From: Pseudoblastomonas marina
Lineage (GTDB): Bacteria; Pseudomonadota; Alphaproteobacteria; Sphingomonadales; Sphingomonadaceae
DNA: 64,000 nt
Assembly (NCBI RefSeq): GCF_014641655.1
Contig: NZ_BMID01000001.1
Coordinates: forward strand, 1,540,427-1,604,426
Reading direction: 5' to 3'
Position 1 is the stretch's first letter, and every line of letters starts with the position of its first letter. The notes under the pieces were generated by a model, which was not told the origin of the DNA, ran no database searches, and saw only the letters and a program-made list of their open reading frames with translations. The position numbers and the translations under genes were made by a program. Of the stretch, positions 38,221 to 47,421 are shown one piece after another.

Positions 38221-38985
38221 ATGACGAATTCCGTAAATCCGTGGGTCGACATCTCGATCCAGTCGCTGGTCAAGGCGCTTTCCACCGCCCCGCGGAAAGC
38301 CACGAGTTTCGAACTGGCACGAGGGATCCTGAAGGCGTCGCGGCGGCTCGGCGCCATTTCACTGAGCTATCACCTGGTGCCGCAGTTCTCCTCGGTGATC
38401 GGGTGCCGCAGCTTCACCTATTTCGCCTCCGAGCGTGCGCTATCACATTCGCAACCGAGCGAGGAAATCGCAGCGGCGGTATCGACCTGCCACCGCTACG
38501 TCATTTCGTGCGGGCGACCGGTTTCGCTCGCCGTCGCGACCGAGCATTTCCGTTCCGACGAACCCGAGTTGATCGCGAAGATCACGGACAAGGTCTCGGA
38601 CAAGGGCGTGATCGACGAATTCATGGTCCCGGTGTTCGGCCCTTACGGCCTGAACGCGGTGATCTCGTTCGGTTTCGACTGCAGCGTCGCCGAGGTCGAC
38701 CCGACCACGCTGGTGCTGCTCGAATCCTTCTCGAGCGCGGTGCATAACGGGCTGGTCGCCTATTACAGCGATGCCACGGTCGAGAAGGCCGGCCTGTCCG
38801 ACCGCGAGAACGAGGTCCTCAAATGGATCGCGCGGGGCAAGTCGAGTTCTGATATCGCGACCATCCTCGATCTCAGCGCGAGCTCGATCGACACCTACAC
38901 ACGGCGCGTGTTCAAGAAGCTCGGTGTACACGACCGCGTCTCGGCCGCGATCAGCGGGATCTCCCAGGGCGTGATCGCCGCCTGA
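38221..38985 (+). CDS. LuxR-type regulator, no cognate synthase in view
   Basis: 254 residues. The C-terminal helix-turn-helix is of LuxR type (LSDRENEVLKWIARGKSSSDIATILDLSASSIDTYTRRVFKKLGVHDR). The N-terminal domain (about 1-170) looks like an autoinducer-binding-like fold but has few of the usual invariant residues (no clear Trp57/Tyr61 pair). No LuxI-type gene is in the window, so it may be a solo receptor. Confidence 0.85.
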   Translation: MTNSVNPWVDISIQSLVKALSTAPRKATSFELARGILKASRRLGAISLSYHLVPQFSSVIGCRSFTYFASERALSHSQPSEEIAAAVSTCHRYVISCGRPVSLAVATEHFRSDEPELIAKITDKVSDKGVIDEFMVPVFGPYGLNAVISFGFDCSVAEVDPTTLVLLESFSSAVHNGLVAYYSDATVEKAGLSDRENEVLKWIARGKSSSDIATILDLSASSIDTYTRRVFKKLGVHDRVSAAISGISQGVIAA

Positions 38986-39005
38986 GCGGACTTCGTGTTG
39001 CGCCG

Positions 39006-39575
39006 CTAGGGCGCGATCCAGCGAGCACTGTCGGCGGTGACGAGCGCGCGCCGATGCCCGTCCTTGGACAGGCTGAACCAGTCGATCTCCTCGAGCGCGA
39101 CGAGCAGGATGGCAAAGTTCGCACGCGCCGGCGCGAGCTCGCTCTCGCTCGGCTCGACGCCTTCGAACTGCGTCGGCAAACCAGATGTCGGTCCTTCCGA
39201 GGGCGCGCCCGGTGCCGCTCCGAGATAGCAGCGCCGAGCGAAATTCTCGCTTTCAGCCCATGCCCGGTCGGCTGTCGGGCCTTCACTTTCGATCCGGCCA
39301 ATCCCGCGACCGCGGATCTGGACCTTGGCCTCTTTGTCGTAGAACAGCACGCCGACCCGCGCGCCCTCGCCGACCGCAGCGGACTTCGGCGCGCGCGCAT
39401 CGGTATGAAAGCGCAAGGTGCGGTTCGCCGGATCCCAGCCCCGCAGCACCATCACCCGCGCATCCGCATCCTCGGTCGCCACCACCGGCGTGTGCATCGG
39501 CGCACGGCGATCGCGCACCGCTTCGACCAGCCGCCGATCGATATCCTCGCGGATCGCTTCGAAGGTCTCCAGCAT
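39006..39575 (-). CDS. Pyridoxamine 5'-phosphate oxidase-like flavin-binding protein
   Basis: 189 residues from ATG 39575. The FMN-binding split-barrel pattern is MVLRGWDPANRTLRFHTDARAPKSAAV, VGVLFYDKEAKVQIRGRG. C-terminal FDWFSLSKDGHRRA-like (IDWFSLSKDGHRRALV) is the family ending. It is shorter than PdxH and lacks its full substrate loop, so a general FMN-dependent reductase or heme-utilisation-like role is more likely. The longer frame to 39623 is less plausible. Confidence 0.88.
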   Translation of the reverse strand: MLETFEAIREDIDRRLVEAVRDRRAPMHTPVVATEDADARVMVLRGWDPANRTLRFHTDARAPKSAAVGEGARVGVLFYDKEAKVQIRGRGIGRIESEGPTADRAWAESENFARRCYLGAAPGAPSEGPTSGLPTQFEGVEPSESELAPARANFAILLVALEEIDWFSLSKDGHRRALVTADSARWIAP

Positions 39576-39751
39576 CGCTACCGTCCTGCCCCAGCTGCGC
39601 CTTTCCCGCAAGCAAAGCGCCATTCACGAAAGGTTATCCGAAACTGAACAGCACGCAACAGGCCAGTTCAGTCTGGTGTCACGCTCGACCGGTTACAAAC
39701 AGATAGATAATCCGCCACAAGGGGTGACGGAGGAATGGAGGGAAGCAGAAC

Positions 39752-40675
39752 ATGGAAAGCAACAAGCTCCTCAACCAGACCGCGCTCGCCGCGCTCGCTG
39801 CGGCGCTCGCTTTGATGGCGATGCCTACCGCCGCCATGGAAGCGACCGCCGAAGCGGGGCTGAGCAATGCCGCGTTTGAACAGGATCGCCAGCAGGCGCG
39901 GCAGGAGCGTCGCGAACGACGTGCCGAGCGACGCGGCTCCCGGAGCGAACGCCGCAGCGGCGGGCCGCGCGGCGCCCAGCGCGCACCGCGCGAAGAGACG
40001 GCCCCGATCCAGCGACGTGTCGAGCGCCGCCAGGAACGACGAGCCGAGCAACGGCAGGAGCGCCGCGCCGAACAGCGCCGCGATCGCCGAAGCGAGCAAC
40101 GTCGCGACCGCCGGGTCGAACGGCGCCAGGAGCGCCGCGCCGAGCAACGTCGAGACCGCCGCGTGGAACGCCGGCAGGAACGTCGTGCCGAGCAACGCCG
40201 CGACCGTCGCGTAGAACGGCGTCAGGAACGCCGCGCTGACCAGCGTCGCAGTCAGCGCGAGGCTTATCGCGAGGGGCGCAGCGCCGGCACCCGCGACGCC
40301 TATCGCGACCAGCGCCGATATCGCGATCAGCGCCGGGCGCGCGACTATCGCGGGGGCGACTATCGCCGCTGGAACCGTCGCTGGCGCGACCAGCGCCGTT
40401 ACGACTGGCGCCGCTATCGCGCGCAGAACCGCCGCTACTTCCGCGCGGGCCGCTATTACGCGCCCTACCGCAATTACAGCTATCGCCGGTTGAGCATCGG
40501 ATTCTTCCTCGAATCGATTTTCTTCGGCAATCGCTACCGGATCGTCGACCCGTGGCGCTATCGACTGCCCGCCGTCTACGGCCCCTATCGCTGGGTCCGC
40601 TATTACGACGACGTGCTGCTGGTGAACATCTACACCGGCGAGGTGCACGACGTGATCTACGACTTTTTCTACTGA
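39752..40675 (+). CDS. Arginine-rich repeat protein with RcnB-like C-terminus
   Basis: 307 residues. The N-terminus is an exported signal (MESNKLLNQTALAALAAALALMAMPTAAM). Residues about 45-170 are tandem copies of a 16-residue unit of the type ERRQERRAEQRRDRRV, one of the highest arginine densities I would expect. The C-terminal 100 residues match RcnB (YRLPAVYGPYRWVRYYDDVLLVNI...VIYDFF), a periplasmic regulator of nickel/cobalt efflux. It is probably membrane- or metal-associated in the periplasm. The DNA repeat is a tandem array, hence prone to length change. A terminator follows. Confidence 0.85.
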   Translation: MESNKLLNQTALAALAAALALMAMPTAAMEATAEAGLSNAAFEQDRQQARQERRERRAERRGSRSERRSGGPRGAQRAPREETAPIQRRVERRQERRAEQRQERRAEQRRDRRSEQRRDRRVERRQERRAEQRRDRRVERRQERRAEQRRDRRVERRQERRADQRRSQREAYREGRSAGTRDAYRDQRRYRDQRRARDYRGGDYRRWNRRWRDQRRYDWRRYRAQNRRYFRAGRYYAPYRNYSYRRLSIGFFLESIFFGNRYRIVDPWRYRLPAVYGPYRWVRYYDDVLLVNIYTGEVHDVIYDFFY

Positions 40676-40709
40676 TCGTCCCCGAAACGGGTCCTCGGGG
40701 ACCAGACTG

Positions 40710-40745
40710 GCCCCTGCCTCCATCGCGAGGCGGGGGCTTTTTTCA
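40710..40745 (+). terminator. Rho-independent terminator after the RcnB-like gene
   Basis: Stem GCCCCTGCCTC / GAGGCGGGGGC with one G-T pair and a 6-base loop, followed by a run of six T. Confidence 0.88.
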
Positions 40746-40808
40746 TGCCCGTCCGACGCTGCCAGAGCAGTCTGGAAATGACGTTTCGCGTTGGGTAGGT
40801 GTGGCGCG

Positions 40809-41498
40809 ATGAACGACACCGTCCAATCGCACGCCGCCAAGGCTCCCGCCGCCGACAAGTCCGCGCTCAAGAAGCTCGGTGCCAAGGTCCGCAAACGGCT
40901 CGCCGCCAACCCGCGGGTGCAAACCGTGATGGAGGACCGAGCGGAAATCTTCGCGGTCGGCGAGTTCCTCAGCGCGGCCGAATGCGATCGCATGATCGCA
41001 ATGGTCGACGGGGTCGCCAAGCCCTCGACCGTGTTCGACATGAACTACCAGGACCAGTACCGCACCAGCTATTCGGGCGACGTCAATTTCGCCGATCCCT
41101 TCGTCCGCTCGATCAATCGCCGGATCGACGACCTGCTCGGGATCGACACGAGTTTCGGCGAGAACATCCAGGGCCAGCGCTACCTGCCGGGCCAGCAGTT
41201 CAAGGAACATTGCGACTGGTTCTATACCGCGGCCGATTACTGGGCCGAGGAGAAGGCGCATGGCGGTCAGCGCAGTTGGACCGCGATGGCCTATCTCAAC
41301 GAGGTCGAGGAAGGCGGCTCGACCGATTTCACGCGGATCGGCGTCTCGGTCCCGCCGCAGCGCGGCGCACTGCTGATCTGGAACAACGCCACGCCCGACG
41401 GCCTGGTCAATTACGACACGATGCACGCCGGGACGCCGGTGACCCAAGGGGTCAAATACGTCATCACCAAGTGGTATCGCACCCGCCGCTGGGGCTGA
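40809..41498 (+). CDS. 2OG-Fe(II) oxygenase, prolyl 4-hydroxylase alpha-subunit-like
   Basis: 229 residues from ATG 40809. The double-stranded beta-helix has the iron ligands HCDW (FKEHCDWF), the later His (DTMHAGTPV) and the 2-oxoglutarate lysine (QGVKYVITKWYR). There is no signal peptide, so it acts in the cytoplasm. The substrate may be a ribosomal protein or an elongation factor proline, as in other bacterial members, but this is unproven. Confidence 0.92.
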   Translation: MNDTVQSHAAKAPAADKSALKKLGAKVRKRLAANPRVQTVMEDRAEIFAVGEFLSAAECDRMIAMVDGVAKPSTVFDMNYQDQYRTSYSGDVNFADPFVRSINRRIDDLLGIDTSFGENIQGQRYLPGQQFKEHCDWFYTAADYWAEEKAHGGQRSWTAMAYLNEVEEGGSTDFTRIGVSVPPQRGALLIWNNATPDGLVNYDTMHAGTPVTQGVKYVITKWYRTRRWG

Positions 41499-41520
41499 GA
41501 GCCCCCCGGCGCGAACGTCT

Positions 41521-43143
41521 TCAGCCCAGCGCCCGCGCGATCAGCCTGCGGGTGTTGTCGATCCCGTAGAGCGCGATGAAACTGCCCATGCGCGGCCCCT
41601 GCGAGGAACCGAGCAGGATTTCGTACAGCGCCTTGAACCAGTCGCGCAGGTTCTCGAAGCCGTAGCTTTCGTCCTTGCCGATCTCGTAGACCATCGTCTG
41701 CAGCTCCTCGGCGCTGGCCTCGGGCGCGACATCGGCCAGCCGCGCATCGAGTTCGCGCAGCGCCGCCGCCTCGCTGTCGGTCGGCGCGCGCTTTTCGAGC
41801 GTCGGGGCGATGAAGTCGCGGTTGTAGGCGACCGCATTGGTCACCAGCGCATCGAGCGCGGGATGCTTGGCCGGATCGGCATCGTCGACATAGTTGCCGA
41901 GATAGGACCACACCTGGTCGCGATCGGCCTCCGCGCCGAGCACGCCGACGAGGTTGAGCAGCAGCGAATAGGTCACCGGCAGGCTGTCGCCCGCGCCCGG
42001 TGCCTCGCTGCCCTCGAACCCGCCATTGGCGCGCGCGAGGTGCCACACCGGGTTGCCCAATTGCTTGTCGAGTTCCTGTTCGGCCAGCCGCTCGCGGAAG
42101 GCCCAGTAATCGTCGACCGCGCGCGGGATCACCCCGGCATGCAATTGCTTGGCGCTCTTGGGATTGGGAAAAATGTAGAAACCGAGGCTCTCTTCCGAAC
42201 CGTAATCGAGCCATTCCTCGATCGTCAGCCCGTTGCCCTTCGACTTCGAGATCTTCTCGCCCTTCTCGTCGAGGAACATCTCGTAGATCAGCCCGTCGGG
42301 CTTGCGTCCGCCCAGCACCTTGACGATCCGGCCCGACTGGACGCCGCTGTCGGTCAAATCCTTGCCGTACATCTCGTAATCGACGCCGAGCGCGTACCAG
42401 CGCATCGCCCAGTCGACCTTCCATTGCAGCTTGGACTGGCCGCCGAGCGCGCTCTGTTCGACCACCTTGCCGTCCTCGTCGGTGAAGCGGATCGTGCCGG
42501 CCTCTGCATCGACCACCTCGACCGGCACCTGCAGCACCTTGCCGGTGGCGGGCGAGACCGGGAGGATCGGCGAATAGGTCTGTCGCCGCTCCTCGCGCAG
42601 CGTCGGCAGCATGATGTCGAGAATGTCCTGGTTCTTGCGCAGGACCTGCCTGAGCGCCTCGTCGAAGCGGCCCGAGTTGTAGCGATCGTTGGCGGCGATG
42701 AATTCGTAATCGAAGCCGAAGCGGTCGAGGAACGCGCGCAGCATCGCGTTGTTGTGCGCGGCGAAACTCTCGTGGCTCGTCCCGAACGGGTTGGGAACGC
42801 GCGACAGCGGCTTGTGGAGGTTGGCCTCGAGCAGTTCGCGGTTGGGCACGTTGTCGGGCACCTTGCGCAGCCCGTCCATGTCGTCGCTGAAGGCGACCAG
42901 CCGGGTCTTGCCGTCTTCGGGCTTGGCGCCGATCATCGCTTCGAACGCGCGGCGCACCAGCGTGGTGCGCAGCACTTCCTGGAAGGTGCCGATATGCGGC
43001 AGGCCCGAGGGACCGTAGCCGGTCTCGAACAGCACCGGCGAGCCGTCCGGCTTGGTCCCTTCGGGATAGCGTTTGAGCAGGCGCTGCGCCTCCTGGAACG
43101 GCCAGGCTTTCGAAGTGCGGGCGGCGGCGATCAGGTCTTCCAT
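41521..43143 (-). CDS. lysS: Lysyl-tRNA synthetase, class I
   Basis: 540 residues from ATG 43143 (MEDLIAAARTSK); other ATGs lie at 43149, 43155 and 43185. It has class I signatures: GPSGLPHIGTFQEV (HIGH-like) and KISKSKGNGLTIEEW (KMSKS-like). Alphaproteobacteria use this class I enzyme in place of the class II LysS/LysU common in other bacteria. It charges tRNA-Lys in the cytoplasm. It ends 23 bases from the hydroxylase gene, convergent. Confidence 0.94.
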   Translation of the reverse strand: MEDLIAAARTSKAWPFQEAQRLLKRYPEGTKPDGSPVLFETGYGPSGLPHIGTFQEVLRTTLVRRAFEAMIGAKPEDGKTRLVAFSDDMDGLRKVPDNVPNRELLEANLHKPLSRVPNPFGTSHESFAAHNNAMLRAFLDRFGFDYEFIAANDRYNSGRFDEALRQVLRKNQDILDIMLPTLREERRQTYSPILPVSPATGKVLQVPVEVVDAEAGTIRFTDEDGKVVEQSALGGQSKLQWKVDWAMRWYALGVDYEMYGKDLTDSGVQSGRIVKVLGGRKPDGLIYEMFLDEKGEKISKSKGNGLTIEEWLDYGSEESLGFYIFPNPKSAKQLHAGVIPRAVDDYWAFRERLAEQELDKQLGNPVWHLARANGGFEGSEAPGAGDSLPVTYSLLLNLVGVLGAEADRDQVWSYLGNYVDDADPAKHPALDALVTNAVAYNRDFIAPTLEKRAPTDSEAAALRELDARLADVAPEASAEELQTMVYEIGKDESYGFENLRDWFKALYEILLGSSQGPRMGSFIALYGIDNTRRLIARALG

Positions 43144-43446
43144 GCTCATGGGCATTGCCTTTGCCGACTCGCTGCGATGTTGCAAGTGCGAACAGGGCGC
43201 GATGGACCGCCGAAGCCGCCCCTTTGCAAAACTGTCCGCTCACCCGCCAGCCGCCCGAAACCGCGGGCTCGACGTCCATTGAACAGCGTCGAAGTGTAAC
43301 CTTCGGGTCGGCGAGGACAGCGGGCGACTGGCATCCGGGCAAGATACGCCCGGCGCAGGATGTAGGACAGCGCTTCGATCGGGCTCGACAGGATTGGGGG
43401 GCGCCCCTCGCGGGACGCCCCCCGGCTTCGTCTTCTGCGACCAAGC

Positions 43447-44460
43447 CTAACCGTTGGCGGGTTTCCAGCCGCGGAGTTCGGGCCAGACATTGGTGTACTG
43501 GCTCAGGTCGATCCGCGGCTTGCGATCGCGGAAGCTCTGCCCGATCGACTGGAGGATCAGGCGTGCGCGCTTGGCCCGGGCCTTGGGCGAACGGAACGGA
43601 TTGGCCCGGTCCGGCTTGGCCTGCACCATCCGCCTCAGCAGGCTGTCGCGCTGCTCGAAATCGGCGGGCAGTTCGCGCGGGAGTTCGACCGCCGCGCCAT
43701 CGCTGCGGGCGAAGGCACTGGGCGCGAAACCGGCAGCGTTGGTTCCGCCGGCAAGTGCGCGGTCCTGGCGTTCGCGGAGCGGCGCGGCGGTACGCGGCGC
43801 GGGGCTGGCCGCGACTGCGGCGGCAGGTGCGGCGATCGGACGCTCGATTTCAGGCACCGACTGGGCACGCTTGCGGCGACGCATCAGCAGGAACACGATC
43901 AGGCCGAAGCCCCCGAGCCCGAGCAACAGGGCGAGCAGGGCGAGCAGGGCGAAGTTGGTCGCCCCCTCATCCGAAGCTGGACTGGTATCGAAGTCAGACA
44001 CTACCGGCTGGGACGCATCGACCGTCGGCATCGCGGCGGCAGCGGCGACCGGCTCGTCGGCGCTTTCCGTGAATGGAGCCGTCTCGGCCTCGGCGACCGA
44101 CTCACTCGCCGGGGCGGTCGTGGCGACATCCATACGCGGCTGGGTGCGCGCCGCAGGAGTGGCGGCGCGCGGCTCGGCGGGGCGCTGTGCGCTGGTACGA
44201 GCCGCGGGTTCGCTGGTCGGCTGCGCAGCGCTCTGGCCCTGCACTTCGGGTTCGAAGTCGGGGATAACGAGCGGTGCCGGGCTGGCGGTCGGCTGCGGCT
44301 CGGGCAGCACGATCGGGGGCGGCGACTGCGGGACGGTATCTTGCACCGGCGGCGCGGCCGCCGGATCGGCCGACTGCGCCGCGAGCGGGGTGGTGGAAAG
44401 CGCGGCCATGGCGGCAATCGCGATGGGGGCGCTGGCGAGCATATGGCGTGTCTTGGTCAT
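43447..44460 (-). CDS. Exported Pro/Ala-rich protein with one central membrane helix
   Basis: 337 residues, not recognised. A signal peptide or first helix (MTKTRHMLASAPIAIAAMAALSTTPLAAQ) is followed by a long Pro/Ala/Glu-rich linker (about 30-165), then a membrane helix FALLALLALLLGLGGFGLIVFLLMRRRKR (about 168-196). A basic C-terminal tail ends with ARLILQSIGQSFRDRKPRIDLSQYTNVWPELRGWKP. The layout suggests the linker crosses the periplasm, with the conserved tail in the cytoplasm. Function unknown. Confidence 0.72.
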   Translation of the reverse strand: MTKTRHMLASAPIAIAAMAALSTTPLAAQSADPAAAPPVQDTVPQSPPPIVLPEPQPTASPAPLVIPDFEPEVQGQSAAQPTSEPAARTSAQRPAEPRAATPAARTQPRMDVATTAPASESVAEAETAPFTESADEPVAAAAAMPTVDASQPVVSDFDTSPASDEGATNFALLALLALLLGLGGFGLIVFLLMRRRKRAQSVPEIERPIAAPAAAVAASPAPRTAAPLRERQDRALAGGTNAAGFAPSAFARSDGAAVELPRELPADFEQRDSLLRRMVQAKPDRANPFRSPKARAKRARLILQSIGQSFRDRKPRIDLSQYTNVWPELRGWKPANG

Positions 44461-44644
44461 GCCCTAAAAACGGGCACATTTTCGTCACAGTTCCCGTAAT
44501 CCACGGTTCAGATTTCTACAACACGTTGAATTAGTTTCTCATTCAAGAATCGTTTCGCGGCTAGCCGCCGAGTCCTTGCGACGAACGGAACGGCCCTCGG
44601 CACATTCTCGCTTACCTTTGTTTACTTTTCGTTCCGAGCCCATC

Positions 44645-47413
44645 ATGGTCCGTTCGGTGACCGCGCCGCTCGACCTGCCAGCCCTTCACGCCTCGCATGC
44701 CGGCACCTGGATGTGCGGCCCCGACGGGGCCGTGCGCGAGGTGGCCAAGGGCGAGGCGGTGATGGCGGTGGCCGACACCCCGCTGCTGATCCTCAACGCA
44801 CCGCTGGTCGCGACCCGCCTGGGCTATCCCGACCTCTCGGGGCTCGACCTGCTCGAACTGTTCGCCTTCGTTCATCCGGCCCAATTCTGCGTACCGACGC
44901 CCAAGGGGCTGGCCGAAGTGCTCGGCCTTCCCGTCCCCGCGAGCGATGCCGAGGTCCCCGCCCTGCTGCGGCAGGCCGCCGCCGAACTGCTCGATCGCTG
45001 CGAGGTCGAGGAATGGGGTGAGCGCGAGGGCGCGTGGTCCTCGCTGCAATCGCTCGCACGTTTGCGCTGGCCGTGGGCGCAACTCCTGATGCCGAAAATC
45101 CGCCAGCCCGAGCGGGCGGAGAAATGGCTCTTCTCGCGCCTGCCGCAATGGGAGGAAAACGAGGACCGCCCGCAGCCGAAACAGGTCGACCTGTCGCGCG
45201 CCGAAATCGAGGCGCAGCTCGATGCGCTTACCGGCGATGCGGCCGAGCGGCGCGACGGCCAGCGCCGATATGCTGGCGAAGCCGCGCATGTCTTCGCCCC
45301 GCGTGCGCGCCGCGACGCGCCGCACATGCTGCTCGCGCAGGCGGGCACGGGAATCGGCAAGACGCTGGGCTATCTCGCCCCCGCCTCGCTGTGGGCGAAG
45401 GAGAGCGGCGGTACGGTGTGGGTCTCGACCTACACCAAGAACCTGCAGCGACAGCTCCGCAGCGAGAGCGCGCGCGCGTGGCCCGCCGCGCGCGAGGACG
45501 GCACCCCGCCCGTGGTCGTGCGCAAGGGGCGCGAGAACTATCTCTGCCTGCTCAACCTCGAAGACGCGTTACAGGGCGGCTTCGGCGGACGCCCCGCCGT
45601 GCTCGCGCAACTGGTGGCGCGCTGGGCCGCCTATACGCGCGACGGCGACATGATCGGGGGCGATCTGCCCGGCTGGCTCGGCACGCTGTTCCGCCGCCGC
45701 GCGATCCGCTCGCTCACCGACCAGCGCGGCGAGTGCGTCTATGCCGGTTGCCCGCATTACCGGAAGTGCTTCATCGAGCGCGCAGCGCGGCAATCGGCGC
45801 AGGCCGACCTCGTGATCGCCAACCACGCGCTGGTGATGGTCAACGCCGCGCGCGGGCGCGATGCGGCGAACAAGCCGAGCCGCGTGATCTTCGACGAGGG
45901 CCATCACGTCTTCGATGCGGCGGACAGCACCTTCGCCGCCGCCCTGTCGGGCAGCGAGGCGATCGAATTGAAGCGCTGGATCCTCGGTCCCGAGCGCGGT
46001 TCCAAAGGCCGCCGCCGCGGACTCGCCGCGCGGCTCGCCGATATCGCCAGCTACGATGAAGGCGGCGGCCAGGCGATCGACGCCGCGACCGAGGCAGCGC
46101 AGGCCCTGCCCGCGAGCGGCTGGCTCGGGAGGCTCGCCGAAGGCGCGCCGCTCGGTCCGATCGAGCAATTGCTCGCCGCGGTTCGCGCGGCGACCTATGC
46201 CCGCGACGAGAGCGGCGGGATCGAGGCGGGCTACGGGATCGAAACCGAGGCCGCGGGGCTCGACGGCGCGATCGTCGAGCAGGCGGCCAACGCGGCAGAC
46301 GCCCTCGCCGCGATCCGCAAGCCGCTGCTGAAACTCGCCGGGCGGCTTGAGGCGGTGATCGAGGACGCGCCCGACTGGCTCGACGCGCAGGGGCGCGCAC
46401 GGGTCGAGGGCGCGCGCTACTCGCTCGGCTGGCGGATCGACCTGCTCGCGGCGTGGGAAGCGATGCTCGACCGGCTCGGCGGCCCCGGCGACCCCGAATT
46501 CGTGGACTGGCTGGCGGTCGAACGCTCGGACGCGCGCGAATTCGATGTCGCGATCCACCGCCACTGGCTCGACCCGATGAAGCCGTTTGCACGCACCGTG
46601 CTCGACGGCGCGCACGGCGTGATGCTGACCAGCGCGACGCTGGCCGAGCGCGATGAGGAAGGCGCGCCCGAATGGCCCAGCGCGGTCGCGCGCAGCGGAG
46701 CGCCGCACCTCGAGGTCAAGCCCGCGCTGTTCGCGGCGCAGAGCCCGTTCGACTATGCCACCCAGGCCGAAATCCTGGTCGTCACCGATATCCGCAAGGG
46801 CGACATCCCCGCCCTCGCCGGCGCTTATGCGCGGCTGATCGAGGCGGCGGGCGGCGGGGTGCTCGGCCTGTTCACCGCGATCCGCCGGTTGCGCGCGGTG
46901 CATGGCCGAATCGCAGACCGGCTCGCACGCACAGGCCTGCCGCTTTACGCCCAGCATGTCGATCCGATCGACACCGGCACGCTGACCGACATTTTCCGCG
47001 ACGATCCGCGCGCCAGCCTGCTCGGCACCGACGCGCTGCGCGACGGAGTCGACGTGCCCGGCGATTCGCTGCGTTGCGTGGTGATGGAACAGGTGCCGTG
47101 GCCACGGCCGACGATCCTCCACCGCGCGCGGCGGCTGGCCGCGGCCGAGACGGAAGGCGGGGCCAAGGCCTATGACGACCACCTGATTCGTGCGCGGCTC
47201 GCGCAGGCGTTCGGGCGGTTGGTGCGCCGAGCCGACGATCGCGGCCAGTTCGTGATGCTTTCGCCCGCCTTCCCGAGCCGTTTTCTCACCGCATTTCCGC
47301 AAGGTACGCCGGTAATCCGCTGCCCGCTCGACGAGGCGATCGCGCGGGTCGCGGCCGCCGAGGTTAACAAAAAGCAATCAAAAGCTGGAACGTCCCACTA
47401 TTCGCGTGCGTAG
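44645..47413 (+). CDS. DinG/XPD-like ATP-dependent DNA helicase
   Basis: 922 residues from ATG 44645. Walker A is LAQAGTGIGKTLGYL (about residues 229-243) and the helicase II box is VIFDEGHH. Four cysteines for an iron-sulfur cluster are visible around ENYLCLLNLED and GECVYAGCPHYRKCF. The helicase C-terminal motifs are DALRDGVDVPGDSLRCVVMEQVPW and AQAFGRLVRRADDRG. This is a superfamily 2 helicase of the DinG type, probably used to resolve R-loops or replication problems. sixA starts 9 bases after its stop. Confidence 0.9.
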   Translation: MVRSVTAPLDLPALHASHAGTWMCGPDGAVREVAKGEAVMAVADTPLLILNAPLVATRLGYPDLSGLDLLELFAFVHPAQFCVPTPKGLAEVLGLPVPASDAEVPALLRQAAAELLDRCEVEEWGEREGAWSSLQSLARLRWPWAQLLMPKIRQPERAEKWLFSRLPQWEENEDRPQPKQVDLSRAEIEAQLDALTGDAAERRDGQRRYAGEAAHVFAPRARRDAPHMLLAQAGTGIGKTLGYLAPASLWAKESGGTVWVSTYTKNLQRQLRSESARAWPAAREDGTPPVVVRKGRENYLCLLNLEDALQGGFGGRPAVLAQLVARWAAYTRDGDMIGGDLPGWLGTLFRRRAIRSLTDQRGECVYAGCPHYRKCFIERAARQSAQADLVIANHALVMVNAARGRDAANKPSRVIFDEGHHVFDAADSTFAAALSGSEAIELKRWILGPERGSKGRRRGLAARLADIASYDEGGGQAIDAATEAAQALPASGWLGRLAEGAPLGPIEQLLAAVRAATYARDESGGIEAGYGIETEAAGLDGAIVEQAANAADALAAIRKPLLKLAGRLEAVIEDAPDWLDAQGRARVEGARYSLGWRIDLLAAWEAMLDRLGGPGDPEFVDWLAVERSDAREFDVAIHRHWLDPMKPFARTVLDGAHGVMLTSATLAERDEEGAPEWPSAVARSGAPHLEVKPALFAAQSPFDYATQAEILVVTDIRKGDIPALAGAYARLIEAAGGGVLGLFTAIRRLRAVHGRIADRLARTGLPLYAQHVDPIDTGTLTDIFRDDPRASLLGTDALRDGVDVPGDSLRCVVMEQVPWPRPTILHRARRLAAAETEGGAKAYDDHLIRARLAQAFGRLVRRADDRGQFVMLSPAFPSRFLTAFPQGTPVIRCPLDEAIARVAAAEVNKKQSKAGTSHYSRA

Positions 47414-47421
47414 CAGGGGGC

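Noticed and set aside
39880-40260. Possible CRISPR array because of repeating DNA
   Set aside because: The repeat is in-frame coding DNA giving an arginine-rich peptide; units adjoin without variable spacers.
41863-43299. Plus-strand frame of 478 codons across lysS
   Set aside because: Antisense to lysyl-tRNA synthetase; no recognisable protein pattern.
43397-43425. GGGGGGCG...CGCCCCCC hairpin between lysS and the linker-rich membrane gene
   Set aside because: Strong stem but no T-tract on either strand, so I do not call it a terminator; it could still be a pause site.
45569-47377. Minus-strand frame of 602 codons across the DinG-like helicase
   Set aside because: Antisense shadow; the helicase has Walker and cysteine motifs.
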